A stretch of 64,000 bases of DNA from UBA5314 sp964635975 (GTDB lineage Bacteria; Bacillota; Syntrophomonadia; Syntrophomonadales; Syntrophomonadaceae). Below are positions 33,647 through 42,580 of the stretch, in pieces. Where the stretch lies: NCBI GenBank assembly GCA_964635975.1, contig CAZWPO010000017.1, positions 1-64,000 on the forward strand. The letters run 5' to 3'. A program made the translations under genes and the position numbers. The stretch's first letter is position 1. Each line of letters opens with the position of its first letter. The notes beneath the pieces were generated by a model. It had not been told where the DNA came from and did not search any database. It worked only from the letters and a program-made list of their open reading frames with translations.

Positions 33647-35068
33647 CTACTCTTCCACTGCCGCCTTCTGCAATGGGTAATCCTCTTCCTGCTGAGGTGC
33701 ATAAGCTCTGGGTACGGCATTTTTGCTCCTTGTACTGCGTCCTCCACCCGTATGAACCTGAAGCTGTGGAGGATTGCTCTCAGTGCTGGTAGCCATTTCC
33801 AATTTAGCGCCAACAGTCTCAATAGTGTTTATCGATATACCGCGGAAATGGCTGGTATGCGCCCACTCTGTCTGGTTGCCATGTTTGAACAGTCCGACAA
33901 GCGTAACCGGGAACCAGGTTATACCGTATATGGGATAGGTTATGTAGTATAAATACGCTTTTGCCGGTGCCCCCTCCAGCAACAGTCCCAGCATTGGATA
34001 ACAATACCCTAGTATACCGAATGTTATCCAGAACCATGTGGGCATCAGATCCGTGATAGGCGATGCAAAAATGGGCTGTGGAAAAAAGGCCGCTGTTAAT
34101 CCTAAAACACAGTTGATTAGCATAGTCATTATTAATATAGGCTGGAACAGATAAATAGCACCATCAATAGGATACCATTTTTTCTCTCTAAAACCCTTCT
34201 TTAGCAAAGGAATCATGTACCTGAATGCAACATCCCAGTGGCCGGATAGCCAGCGGGTGCGCTGCTTCCAAGTTTGTGAGAAATGCACCGGCTTTTCGTC
34301 ATAGACTTTGGCTTCGTGAGCCCAGGAAGTCTTTATACCGTTAAGTAAAAGCTTCATAGTGAATTCGAGATCTTCGGTCAGGCAGGTAGCTCCCCAACCG
34401 TATTCTTTTAAGACATTATACTCCAAACACACGCCGGTTCCACCCAGGGCATTGGAAAGGCCTTTGTTATAACGGGCCAGCTGCCACATACGGTTCATGG
34501 ACCAGTAAGCGGTAGCATAGCAAGCAGTAACCCACGAGTCATTAGGATTCTTTGTATCCAGGTAACCTTGGATCGAGCGGTATCCCTGTTTCAGTTTGGA
34601 ATTCATCTCCAAAAGGAAGTTCGATGATACTACGTTGTCGGCATCGAAAAGGCATATGGCATCATATTTTACCTTGTCTTCCATCTTGAATAATTCAGCA
34701 AACATCCACTCCAGGGCAAAACCTTTTCCCCTCTGTTCGGAAAAGCGCTCGAATACATTAACCCCTTCCTGTCGGCAAACATCCGCAGTCTTGTCCGTGC
34801 AATTATCGGCAATAACATAAATATCGAATAAGTCTTTAGGATAATTGAGCTTCTTGAGGCTTTCAAGGTGATAGCGGATCACAGCCTCTTCGTTGTGTGC
34901 AGCAGTGATGAGGGCAAATCGCTTTACAGGTACAAAATCTTTTTCTTCTTCCTTCTTACGCCAACCATAAACCGATACATAATAATAATAAAGTAGTAGC
35001 GCTGTGATTAATACTTCTGAAAAGGCAACTATAGCCGTCAGAGTATAAAACAACCAACCATTAAACAA
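33647..35068 (-). CDS. Membrane glycosyltransferase family 2 (processive, BcsA/hyaluronan synthase-like)
   Basis: A 473-residue integral membrane enzyme. One N-terminal transmembrane helix (about 5-30) precedes the GT-A catalytic domain. The processive signature is complete: ALITAAHNEE, DAD (DxD) in CLFDADN, TEDLE, and QRTRW (QxxRW). Three or four helices follow (about 305-410), then a low-complexity cytoplasmic tail. It would polymerise a beta-linked sugar and export it. No BcsB or PilZ domain is fused; a separate PilZ protein is encoded 1.1 kb upstream in the opposite orientation, a possible c-di-GMP link. The start is TTG at 35068 after GGAAGGGG. Confidence 0.9.
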   Translation of the reverse strand: MFNGWLFYTLTAIVAFSEVLITALLLYYYYVSVYGWRKKEEEKDFVPVKRFALITAAHNEEAVIRYHLESLKKLNYPKDLFDIYVIADNCTDKTADVCRQEGVNVFERFSEQRGKGFALEWMFAELFKMEDKVKYDAICLFDADNVVSSNFLLEMNSKLKQGYRSIQGYLDTKNPNDSWVTACYATAYWSMNRMWQLARYNKGLSNALGGTGVCLEYNVLKEYGWGATCLTEDLEFTMKLLLNGIKTSWAHEAKVYDEKPVHFSQTWKQRTRWLSGHWDVAFRYMIPLLKKGFREKKWYPIDGAIYLFQPILIMTMLINCVLGLTAAFFPQPIFASPITDLMPTWFWITFGILGYCYPMLGLLLEGAPAKAYLYYITYPIYGITWFPVTLVGLFKHGNQTEWAHTSHFRGISINTIETVGAKLEMATSTESNPPQLQVHTGGGRSTRSKNAVPRAYAPQQEEDYPLQKAAVEE

Positions 35069-35587
35069 GGCAAAAGACCCCTTCCTCTTTTATTGCGGTT
35101 TGTCCCCAAACAGTTAATATATTGGGACACAAGGGGTTTGACTACCTTTTCAAGAGTAACAGAAATTCTTAATTGATACAATATGTTTCTCATAAATGAA
35201 GGTAGCATTCCCTGAAATAAGCCAATTTAGGGAACAAATGCTGAGATAAATTTGCCTATAAAATAACTTTACCCATTTTACTGTTTTATTCAAAATAAAC
35301 CAATAGAGTTATTCTATATGATGATGGTCAAGTCCTTCCAATCTCATTTTAAAATATTTGGAGAAAGGAAATCAGTAAAGAATAAACCATCTTTCGCGCT
35401 GAAAATATTGAACGCGGAATATATAATTTTATCAAAGATCCAAACCAGAAATGGCAACCTTGGATTTATCTTGCCCTGATTATAGGGGCAAATACTTCTA
35501 AATTATGTATTTTGCTTCAGTTACAACCTTGAATAGATTACATCCTTCTATTGCGAATAGCAATACGTTTGTAAAAATTTTTGTCTT
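35069..35587. other. AT-rich intergenic region, no gene seen
   Basis: About 520 bp upstream of the glycosyltransferase. A dyad GTCCC...GGGAC spans about 35101-35131, where it might act in control of the glycosyltransferase gene. No riboswitch consensus was recognised. Confidence 0.45.
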
Positions 35588-35764
35588 TTAATAACAAGTA
35601 GTTACATATATTCCTTGTTTTAATCTGTTTAACAGTTCGCCCCAATAGCCAATATCTCGGTTCTCCGCCATTCCCCTGCTTATCTCTTCTTCAACCAGCC
35701 ACAGCAAATGAGCCAGATCTTCCTCACATGCTTTTATGGTCAAGATTCCCATTGTATTATACAT
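35588..35764 (-). CDS. Small protein of 58 residues, unknown function
   Basis: An ATG at 35764 follows GGTGAGGGGGTAGGGAT, an adequate ribosome binding region, and the frame runs to TAA at 35588. The product begins MYNTMGILTIKACEEDLAHL and has an acidic amphipathic helix (LLWLVEEEISRG) followed by YWGELLNRLKQGIY. The composition is protein-like (Trp, Glu, Leu balanced) and not an AT-rich artefact. It resembles the short N-terminal helical pieces of small sporulation or anti-sigma proteins, but I cannot assign a family. It stands alone between the glycosyltransferase and PilZ genes. Confidence 0.6.
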   Translation of the reverse strand: MYNTMGILTIKACEEDLAHLLWLVEEEISRGMAENRDIGYWGELLNRLKQGIYVTTCY

Positions 35765-36199
35765 ATCCCTACCCCCTCACCATGCAATCTAATCATCGCA
35801 TATTCCAACCAGTCACGATTTTGCTGCTTAACAAATAGTTATGCGCTGGCAATCAAAGGTTTTTCACAACTTTTTTCTGCTCCCGATTTTTACCCGTACA
35901 TATCTGAGTTTTTCTCAAAAAACCAATCACTTAAAGGATATGGCCAAGACCGCAAATAAATGATATCTTGTGTATTTGTTCAAAAGTCAAGCTGCTGGCC
36001 TCACCCCGAGAGTGCTTCTGCGGATGAATGCTTCAGCAGAACTCCATCAAGAAAACTCCCTTCCTCAGGAATCTGTGCCCTATTATCTATAAATGAGGAG
36101 GATTATGGTATAATTGGGTATAATAACTCAGATTAGAAAGCCTTATTCTTTTTTAATACGATTCCCCTCAGCAAAACCCGTCAAACAAGGAGGAATAAT
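35765..36199. other. Intergenic region with PilZ gene promoter
   Basis: About 435 bp. Near 36107-36115 there is an extended -10 box, TGGTATAAT, about 85 bp upstream of the PilZ-protein start. No other gene is recognised. Confidence 0.45.
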
Positions 36200-36937
36200 A
36201 TGGGCTCTCAAGCACATTTACGCATTATATGTAGTTTTATCCTTATTATATGTATTTTTATTTTCTATCCTGCATCAATCGCACAGGCCGATGTAGTTGA
36301 TTGGAGTTCCTTTACCAGAACCTTGAACGACACATTTAGCGGCAACAATCCTCACAGTGGCAATAACATCATCGTTCTGGTTTTTGCGATATTAACCTTC
36401 GTTTTTCTTGCAATTATATTACGCTTATACTTTGCGAGGCAGAAGCAAGAACTCAAGCAATACGAAATTAATAGGGAAAGAAAACTCAGCCATACTGACC
36501 CTGCCGAAGGCAAACAGCAGCGTAGATGGTTTAGGATCAAACATCGCCAAAACCTCAGATGGGTGCCAAGCATCAAAGCTTCGCAAACTAAAGAATCCCA
36601 AAGAGAAAAAGCTGAACTGCTGGATATAAGTGGCGGCGGTCTGCGCTTTCAGACTACCAGTATGCTCAGCGTGGGTGATGAGATCACCTTTTTCCTCGAC
36701 ATTGGGGAGAAAAAACCCTTATCAGTTAGAGGCAGTGTACTGCGGATCGAAGAACAGGCAACTCTAGAACAACCGGCTTATCAGGTGGCTATTCAGTTCG
36801 CGGATTTGCGGCCCGGAGAGCGTGACCGCCTGGTTTCCTGGATAACCAGAGGACAGCGCGACATAATGCATGAAGATAAAATTGGTGCTTCCCTATCCAC
36901 ATCTGAGGGTTTGGAAGAGGAGATTATCTCTGGTTGA
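36200..36937 (+). CDS. Membrane-anchored PilZ-domain protein (c-di-GMP receptor)
   Basis: A 245-residue protein. Residues about 8-30 are a signal peptide or first helix and about 57-80 a second transmembrane helix (IIVLVFAILTFVFLAIILRLYF). After a charged linker the PilZ domain has the two c-di-GMP motifs: an Arg-rich RRWFRIKHRQNLRW and DISGGGLRF (D/NxSxxG). This predicts c-di-GMP binding on the cytoplasmic side. The ATG follows AAGGAGG. The downstream genes in the same direction encode a membrane protein, a PRC-barrel protein and VanW, and the nearby BcsA-like transferase suggests control of an exopolymer. Confidence 0.88.
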   Translation: MGSQAHLRIICSFILIICIFIFYPASIAQADVVDWSSFTRTLNDTFSGNNPHSGNNIIVLVFAILTFVFLAIILRLYFARQKQELKQYEINRERKLSHTDPAEGKQQRRWFRIKHRQNLRWVPSIKASQTKESQREKAELLDISGGGLRFQTTSMLSVGDEITFFLDIGEKKPLSVRGSVLRIEEQATLEQPAYQVAIQFADLRPGERDRLVSWITRGQRDIMHEDKIGASLSTSEGLEEEIISG

Positions 36938-37116
36938 TCCTGTCAGAAATCGTCTTTTAACCGGAAAAATCTCTGGCCTAAAATCCGCTTCAAGATTGAT
37001 TCCAATAAGTAAAGCGAAAAATAACTCATCATCAGTCAGAATTTAGAAAGGAATTAGGCGAAATTCTGTCGAAATGATTCTTTTTAGAATATTTGCTTTT
37101 GGAGGAAGGATTCGGT

Positions 37117-38334
37117 TTGCAGTATCAGGGAATTCTACTGGCTGTTAATCTTGCCATTATAATTGTTGCCTACCTGGCACTTCGTGGTAAGCCAGATAAG
37201 TTTAAGTTAATCTTAGTAACTACTTTATTCGCCTATTTTCTTGCCGGTATTCTTCCTTACTTGTTAGCATGGATTTCATCTAAGTGGATTATACTTTTCT
37301 ATGCTATTGCGATTGCAGTAGCATTAATTGTGATCGATTTTATAATCACAGATAATGTCATAGAAGAGCTCGAAAATGATAAAATTGATATAATTGCTGC
37401 TGAGTCAAGCAGTTTGACGGCTACAGCTGGAGGGGGGAAATCTTCTGCTCCCATCAGCGAGCCCTTGGTTATGGCAGAGTCAAGTAAGCTGGCCACGCGC
37501 ATTGGAAGCCGGCATGTTACTGCAGAAGCGTCCAGTCATGGCAGTGCTGGCGAATACATAAAAGTAAAAACCAGTACTGATGTAATAAAAAATACTAATA
37601 CTGAAAAAATAGTTGAGAATGAAACTCCGGCAAGTATGGATAAAGAAGCGCAAAAATATCCAGAGCCTGTTATTAATGAAATTTATAACCGAAATCTAGT
37701 TCATGAGATTTCTGATATAGTCGAAGTCCCTGCGGCTGCGAATAATATTGAAGAACAGCCCCCAGCCCAAAGGGATTTTATCCTTGAACCATCAGAACCA
37801 TCAATAGATACTTTGCCGGCAGAGCTAGAATCAGTAGCACAGGCGCTGGAATTACATCCGGCGGGATCGGATTCTGAGACATTAACAGCAGAGCCGATGC
37901 TGGCCTCAGGACCTGAGATAATAGCTATTGAAACGACCGAATCCAGTCCGGAACCGGAAACAGAAGCGGCAGAATTACTCACGGACGAACCTGATTTATA
38001 TATGGAAACTGCTGAAGCACTGCCCGTCATCGAAGAACCGGAAGCAGTCGATATTGAAATAATCGATGATACCTTTGATGAATCGCTGCAAGCGCTCCAT
38101 CAAGAGATGATCCATGCAGGCCAGGATGACCTGGATGTAGGTATAATAGACGAAGAGTCTTTAGCGCGTTTAGACATAGACGATTTGATAGACATCGCTT
38201 TTCAGTCTAAATTCAGGGATGATTATCGCTCTGCCATAAGAGTCTTTGAGCTGGTATTAGAACGCAATCCTGCGCCCAGAATTGCTTCTTTGATAATTGA
38301 TGACCTTGAGATAATGCAGAGTAAAATAGCATAA
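37117..38334 (+). CDS. Membrane protein with long acidic disordered region
   Basis: A 405-residue protein, not recognised. Three hydrophobic segments lie in the first 85 residues (GILLAVNLAIIIVAYLAL; ILVTTLFAYFLAGILPYLLAW; IILFYAIAIAVALIVIDFII). The rest is low-complexity and very rich in Glu, Asp, Ser, Ala and Pro. A small folded end (residues about 330-405: QALHQEMIHAGQDDLDVGII and FRDDYRSAIRVFELVLERNP) resembles a TPR-like helix pair. The start is TTG 37117 after GGAGGAAGGA; a TTG at 37093 lies before that site. It is preceded by the PilZ gene and followed 37 bp later by the PRC-barrel gene. Confidence 0.75.
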   Translation: MQYQGILLAVNLAIIIVAYLALRGKPDKFKLILVTTLFAYFLAGILPYLLAWISSKWIILFYAIAIAVALIVIDFIITDNVIEELENDKIDIIAAESSSLTATAGGGKSSAPISEPLVMAESSKLATRIGSRHVTAEASSHGSAGEYIKVKTSTDVIKNTNTEKIVENETPASMDKEAQKYPEPVINEIYNRNLVHEISDIVEVPAAANNIEEQPPAQRDFILEPSEPSIDTLPAELESVAQALELHPAGSDSETLTAEPMLASGPEIIAIETTESSPEPETEAAELLTDEPDLYMETAEALPVIEEPEAVDIEIIDDTFDESLQALHQEMIHAGQDDLDVGIIDEESLARLDIDDLIDIAFQSKFRDDYRSAIRVFELVLERNPAPRIASLIIDDLEIMQSKIA

Positions 38335-38371
38335 ATAAGTTCGGCATAAAAAAACGTAGGAGGTTGTGTTT

Positions 38372-39271
38372 GTGATGCGAAGTGCTGAGATCAAAGGTTT
38401 AGCTGTGTTCAGCATTGCGGATGGTAAAGAAATCGGGAAAATTAGAGACTTATTGATCAACGCGGAGAACAAATCAGTTGAATATTTGATTGTAGACATT
38501 CCCCACTGGTATTTCGGATCCTATGTCATTCCTTTCAACCAGGCAGAGGGTATCGGAACAGATGCTGTCATGGTTGCCAAGGAAGACATAATCAAGAAAT
38601 TAAGTGAAGAGCCGGTCGGCATAAAGCTGGCAGAGCAAGCGATCACTCTTATCGGCAATAGAGTTCTAACCCAAAAAGGCCGTATCATCGGAAAGATCAG
38701 CGAGTACTTTGTAAACGAAGATACCGGTAAGGTAACCGGCTGTCAGCTGGTTGACAATGCCGACACCCCGAAAGGTATTATTCCCGCCAACGCCACTATA
38801 ACTTTCGGTAAAGACGCTCTGGTGGTAAACAGGGAAGTTGAAAATATGCTGATATCTGAGATAGAAGAATACAACCCAGCATCGACCCTGGCTCCTGTTG
38901 AACCGGTACAGACGTCGATATCAGCTCCATCAGCAAGCGCACCAACAGCCCCCGCTGATAATAGTACGCTTGGCAATGGCAATGGCAATGGCAATGGCAA
39001 TGGAAACGGCAATGGCAATGGAAACGGCAATGGCAATGGAAACGGCAATGGCAATGGCAATGGCAATGGCAATGGAAATGGCAAAACGGCTAAGACAGTC
39101 GAGATGTTTGAACAGCGCCAGAGAGAATATCTCATCGGGCGGGTCGTAAAGAAAGATATCACAGACGATAGTGGCAATTTGATAGTCGCCAAGGGTGATA
39201 CGATTACCAGAGAAATCGTTGACCAGGCAGCTGCTGCTGACAAACTGAAAGAATTAATGCTCAGCGTATAG
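38372..39271 (+). CDS. PRC-barrel protein with Gly-Asn repeat linker
   Basis: A protein of about 299 residues. Two PRC-barrel domains cover about 5-75 (VFSIADGKEIGKIRDLLINAENKSVEYLIVD) and 85-165 (NRVLTQKGRIIGKISEYFVNEDTGKVTGCQLVD). A Ser/Ala/Pro-rich segment leads to 18 consecutive Gly-Asn units. A folded tail of about 60 residues (EYLIGRVVKKDITDDSGNLIVAKGDTITREIVDQ) resembles a repeated-unit beta domain. PRC barrels occur in ribosome-maturation and surface-associated proteins; here no signal peptide is seen. GTG 38372 or ATG 38375 may start; AGGAGG favours the first. Confidence 0.8.
   Translation: MMRSAEIKGLAVFSIADGKEIGKIRDLLINAENKSVEYLIVDIPHWYFGSYVIPFNQAEGIGTDAVMVAKEDIIKKLSEEPVGIKLAEQAITLIGNRVLTQKGRIIGKISEYFVNEDTGKVTGCQLVDNADTPKGIIPANATITFGKDALVVNREVENMLISEIEEYNPASTLAPVEPVQTSISAPSASAPTAPADNSTLGNGNGNGNGNGNGNGNGNGNGNGNGNGNGNGNGNGNGKTAKTVEMFEQRQREYLIGRVVKKDITDDSGNLIVAKGDTITREIVDQAAAADKLKELMLSV
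38972..39079. repeat. Hexanucleotide minisatellite coding for (Gly-Asn)18
   Basis: 108 bp of GGC AAT units with GGA and AAC variants; part of it repeats as an 18-bp higher-order unit. Length is a multiple of 6, so changes in number keep the frame. Such tracts can vary by slipped-strand replication. Confidence 0.92.
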
Positions 39272-39308
39272 TCACTAAAGTAATTTTTCTGTTCAGAAAG
39301 GCAAATCA

Positions 39309-40424
39309 ATGCGGCCTAAGATATTTATCATTTCATTAATCATTATATTTCAGTTTACAGTTAATACGGTCATTGGAGCTGCCTGGGTCATACCCCGCAA
39401 TTCCCAGGTGTTCCCTGCCGGAGTCTCTATAAATGGTATAGATATAGGCGGTCTAACGGAAAGTCAGGCTGCTTCCTTTCTTAAGCAAAAAATCCCCCTG
39501 ATCGTTATTGACATGGAACTCGTAATCAATGACGGGCAGAAGAATTATATCATCAAGACCCGTGACTATAGTTTCGCCTATGATTATGACAAAACTGTAG
39601 AGCAGGTATTTGAGACGATCACCCCGGGAAATAGTTCCTCCAGAATCATCAACAGTGTAAAACTGCAGGCAAAAGGAATGGACTTTCCTCTGCTGATATC
39701 ATGTGATGAGAAGAAGCTCCTGAATGACCTGGACACCATAAATGAACAGGTTATGATAGCTGCGCAGGATGCCAGTTTGGAATACCGTGCGGGCAAGTAC
39801 ATTGTTAAAGAAGAAGTTCCCGGTCAGGAGCTTCAAATCGACTCGATATTAGATAGCATCCTGACTGCTGTCAGATCAGGAGACACTGGACCGCTCACCC
39901 TGCCCAAAAAAGAGATAACCCCGCGGGTTTCAAAGCAGAATCTTGAAAATATCGACTGTGAATTGGCGGTTTTTTCAACCAGTATCGCTTATTCAACAAG
40001 CAACCGCTCGCATAACATAGTCCTTGCATCCAAGATCCTTGACAATACAGTGATCATGCCCTCGGAGACATTCTCATTTAACAAGCACGTAGGTGAGCGC
40101 AGTCAGGAGAAAGGCTATGCCAACGCTCCTATCATAATCAATAATGTTCTCAAAGAGGACATTGGCGGGGGAGTGTGCCAGGTGGCATCGACTTTCTACA
40201 ACACAGCCCTGCTGGCCGGTTTGGGGATTATCGAGCATTCCAATCATTCAACACCCGTAAAATATGTTCCTCCCGGTAAAGACGCAACCGTTTACTATGA
40301 CCAGGTTGATCTTAAAATAAAAAATACGCTGCAAAACCCTATATTGATTCGCAGCTATATCGAAAAAAATAACCTGGTGGTAAAACTACTCGGCACTAGC
40401 AGTGACAAAAAACCACAAAGCTAA
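39309..40424 (+). CDS. VanW-family protein
   Basis: A 371-residue exported protein. A signal peptide or anchor lies at about 3-24 (IFIISLIIIFQFTVNTVIG). A peptidoglycan-binding-like PG_binding_4 (YoaR) domain covers about 40-170 and the VanW domain about 230-355: SETFSFNKHVGERSQEKGYANAP, then GGGVCQVASTFYNTALLAGL and the HSTPVKYVPPGKDATVYY block. VanW domains occur in peptidoglycan-associated proteins of Firmicutes; the biochemical role is unproven. It ends the plus-strand PilZ/PRC group. The ATG at 39309 follows AGAAAGG. Confidence 0.9.
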   Translation: MRPKIFIISLIIIFQFTVNTVIGAAWVIPRNSQVFPAGVSINGIDIGGLTESQAASFLKQKIPLIVIDMELVINDGQKNYIIKTRDYSFAYDYDKTVEQVFETITPGNSSSRIINSVKLQAKGMDFPLLISCDEKKLLNDLDTINEQVMIAAQDASLEYRAGKYIVKEEVPGQELQIDSILDSILTAVRSGDTGPLTLPKKEITPRVSKQNLENIDCELAVFSTSIAYSTSNRSHNIVLASKILDNTVIMPSETFSFNKHVGERSQEKGYANAPIIINNVLKEDIGGGVCQVASTFYNTALLAGLGIIEHSNHSTPVKYVPPGKDATVYYDQVDLKIKNTLQNPILIRSYIEKNNLVVKLLGTSSDKKPQS

Positions 40425-40479
40425 GAAGCAGAATCCTTCCAAAAATCCACCTTACCAGGTATTATGCTTTTTATATTCT

Positions 40480-42303
40480 TCAAGACGCCTGTTCCTTTTT
40501 TTTGCTGGCTCTCTCCCTCTGTTCCTTATTCAAGATCATCTTGCGCAAACGCAATGATTTGGGTGTGACCTCCAGAAGTTCCAAATCGTTAATGAATTCC
40601 AGGCACTTTTCTAGGCTCATGACAGTCGCCGGAGTCAAGCGCAGCGCATCGTCAGCGCCGGAAGCCCTCGTGTTGGTGAGATGCTTCTTCTTGCATACGT
40701 TAACCGTTATATCAACGCTGCGGGCGTTCTCCCCTACTATCATACCGGCATACACTTCGGTGCCTGGCGTTATGAAGAGCCTGCCCCTTTCCTGAGCGTT
40801 GTAAAGTCCGTAAGCTACAGCTGTTCCGCTCTCAGATGCTACCAGGGACCCTTTGCTGCGCGCTGTGATTTCACCTTTGAACGGCTGATGGTTTTCAAAG
40901 ACATGATTTAAAACACCATTTCCCCTGGTATCAGTAAGGAATTCGGAGCGGTAGCCGATTAGTCCACGGGCAGGTATCAAAAATTCCAGTTTGACGGTCG
41001 ACCCGGCGCCGCTGCCCATGCTCAAGAGCTCGGCTTTGCGCCTTCCGGTCCCTTCGATGACCGTGCCGACGTATTCTTCCGGGACCTCAACAAATAGCCG
41101 TTCTATCGGTTCGTATATAATGCCGTCCTGTTTTTTCAGGATCACCTCGGGACGAGTGACAGCAAACTCGTACCCTTCGCGGCGCATGGATTCGATCAGA
41201 ATAGATAAATGCAGTTCGCCACGGCCTGATACCTTGAATGTGTCATGGTTGAGTTCCTCAACTCGAAGCGACACATTGGAAAGCAATTCCCTTTCCAATC
41301 GGTCGCGCAGATGGCGGCTGGTCACATAGGCCCCTTCCAGGCCAGCCATAGGGCTGTCATTAACTACAAAGTTCATTGCAATGGTGGGCTCATCGATATT
41401 TACAAAAGGCACCGGCTCAACTGCATCAATGGCACACAATGTATCCCCGATATTTATATCCTCCACACCTGATATAGCAGCTATTTCGCCGGCGCCAACT
41501 TGCTCGGCTTCAACCTTTTTCAAGCCTTCAAAAGTATACAAAGTGTTTATTTTGACCCGTTTTTCTTTGCCGCTGGTATTGCACAGAATCACTTCCTGAC
41601 CCCTGCTGAGAACTCCACGCCCTACCTTGCCGACACCTATACGCCCTACATAATTGTCATAATCAATTGAAGAAATCACGACCTGCAGGGCTTGTTCCGG
41701 ATCCCCTTCCGGAGCCGGTATCTCATACAAAATCATATCCAAAAGGGGCTTCATATCATTGCCTTCGTCATTTACATTCAGTCTTGCAAAACCTTCTTTA
41801 GCCGATGCATAGACGACCGGAAAATCAAGCTGGTCCTCACGGGCATCAAGGTCTATGAATAGATCGATCACCTGGTCCAGTGCCAGTTCAGGGCTGGATC
41901 CCGGACGGTCGATCTTATTGATCACCACCACTGGCTTTAAACCCGCTTCCAGCGCTTTTTTGAGCACAAAACGAGTCTGAGGCATGGGTCCTTCAAAAGC
42001 GTCCACGAGCAGTAATACCCCGTCAACCATTTTTACTATTCGCTCCACTTCTCCACCGAAATCGGCATGCCCGGGGGTATCTACTATGTTGATTTTTGTG
42101 GCGTTGTAATTTATGCTGGTATTCTTCGATAATATAGTGATGCCGCGCTCGCGTTCCAGATCATTGCTGTCCATTATTCTCTCCGGCGTCACCTGGTTAT
42201 TACGAAAATATCCGGTCTGTTTTAGCAGTTTATCGACCAGGGTGGTTTTGCCATGGTCGACATGCGCTATTATAGCTATATTTCTAAGTGATTCCTGCTT
42301 CAC
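40480..42303 (-). CDS. typA: GTP-binding elongation-factor-like protein TypA/BipA
   Basis: A 607-residue translational GTPase that acts on ribosomes under stress and in 50S assembly. G1 is AHVDHGKTTL, G2 RGITI, G3 VDTPGHADFG, G4 NKIDRP. The EF-G-like beta-barrel and domains (RVEELNHDTFKVSGRGELHL; RGLIGYRSEFLTDTRG) are intact. Length is standard. The start is GTG at 42303 after AAGGGAAG. A good sigma-A promoter lies about 75-100 bp upstream (TTGTAT-17-TATAAT). Confidence 0.96.
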   Translation of the reverse strand: MKQESLRNIAIIAHVDHGKTTLVDKLLKQTGYFRNNQVTPERIMDSNDLERERGITILSKNTSINYNATKINIVDTPGHADFGGEVERIVKMVDGVLLLVDAFEGPMPQTRFVLKKALEAGLKPVVVINKIDRPGSSPELALDQVIDLFIDLDAREDQLDFPVVYASAKEGFARLNVNDEGNDMKPLLDMILYEIPAPEGDPEQALQVVISSIDYDNYVGRIGVGKVGRGVLSRGQEVILCNTSGKEKRVKINTLYTFEGLKKVEAEQVGAGEIAAISGVEDINIGDTLCAIDAVEPVPFVNIDEPTIAMNFVVNDSPMAGLEGAYVTSRHLRDRLERELLSNVSLRVEELNHDTFKVSGRGELHLSILIESMRREGYEFAVTRPEVILKKQDGIIYEPIERLFVEVPEEYVGTVIEGTGRRKAELLSMGSGAGSTVKLEFLIPARGLIGYRSEFLTDTRGNGVLNHVFENHQPFKGEITARSKGSLVASESGTAVAYGLYNAQERGRLFITPGTEVYAGMIVGENARSVDITVNVCKKKHLTNTRASGADDALRLTPATVMSLEKCLEFINDLELLEVTPKSLRLRKMILNKEQRERASKKKEQAS

Positions 42304-42371
42304 GATACTTCCCTTTCCGAAAAAGATATTTGCTGTATCTGCCGTTGAGGTTTGAGACAGTCAACATTCCA

Positions 42372-42400
42372 ATTATACCAGTTGACCTTTTCAAATACAA
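42372..42400 (-). promoter_or_regulatory. typA promoter (sigma-A type)
   Basis: On the minus strand TTGTAT at 42400-42395 and TATAAT at 42377-42372 are 17 bp apart. TGG precedes the -10 as an extended element. It lies about 70 bp upstream of the typA start codon. Confidence 0.75.
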
Positions 42401-42580
42401 ACCAGATAGTTTATGAGAAGCTATGCTAAGTCTTAACCGGTAGTGCATTCTGCCTCAAGGGTCTATCGAGCCGCTTACATGTAGATATCTGTTTACGGAA
42501 ATAAACTTTTGTCGTATTTTGTCGCCATTATATCTGCTGCCTGTATTCGCTCGCGGGCGGCATCTGTATAGAATTTCAAT

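Noticed and set aside
35069..36199. c-di-GMP riboswitch upstream of the glycosyltransferase or PilZ gene
   Set aside because: Looked for the GEMM-type conserved core on both strands and did not find it.
38743..39309. Long minus-strand frame rich in Pro-Leu/Phe-Pro opposite the GN repeat
   Set aside because: It is the antisense shadow of the (Gly-Asn)18 tract and the coding strand is clearly the PRC-barrel gene.
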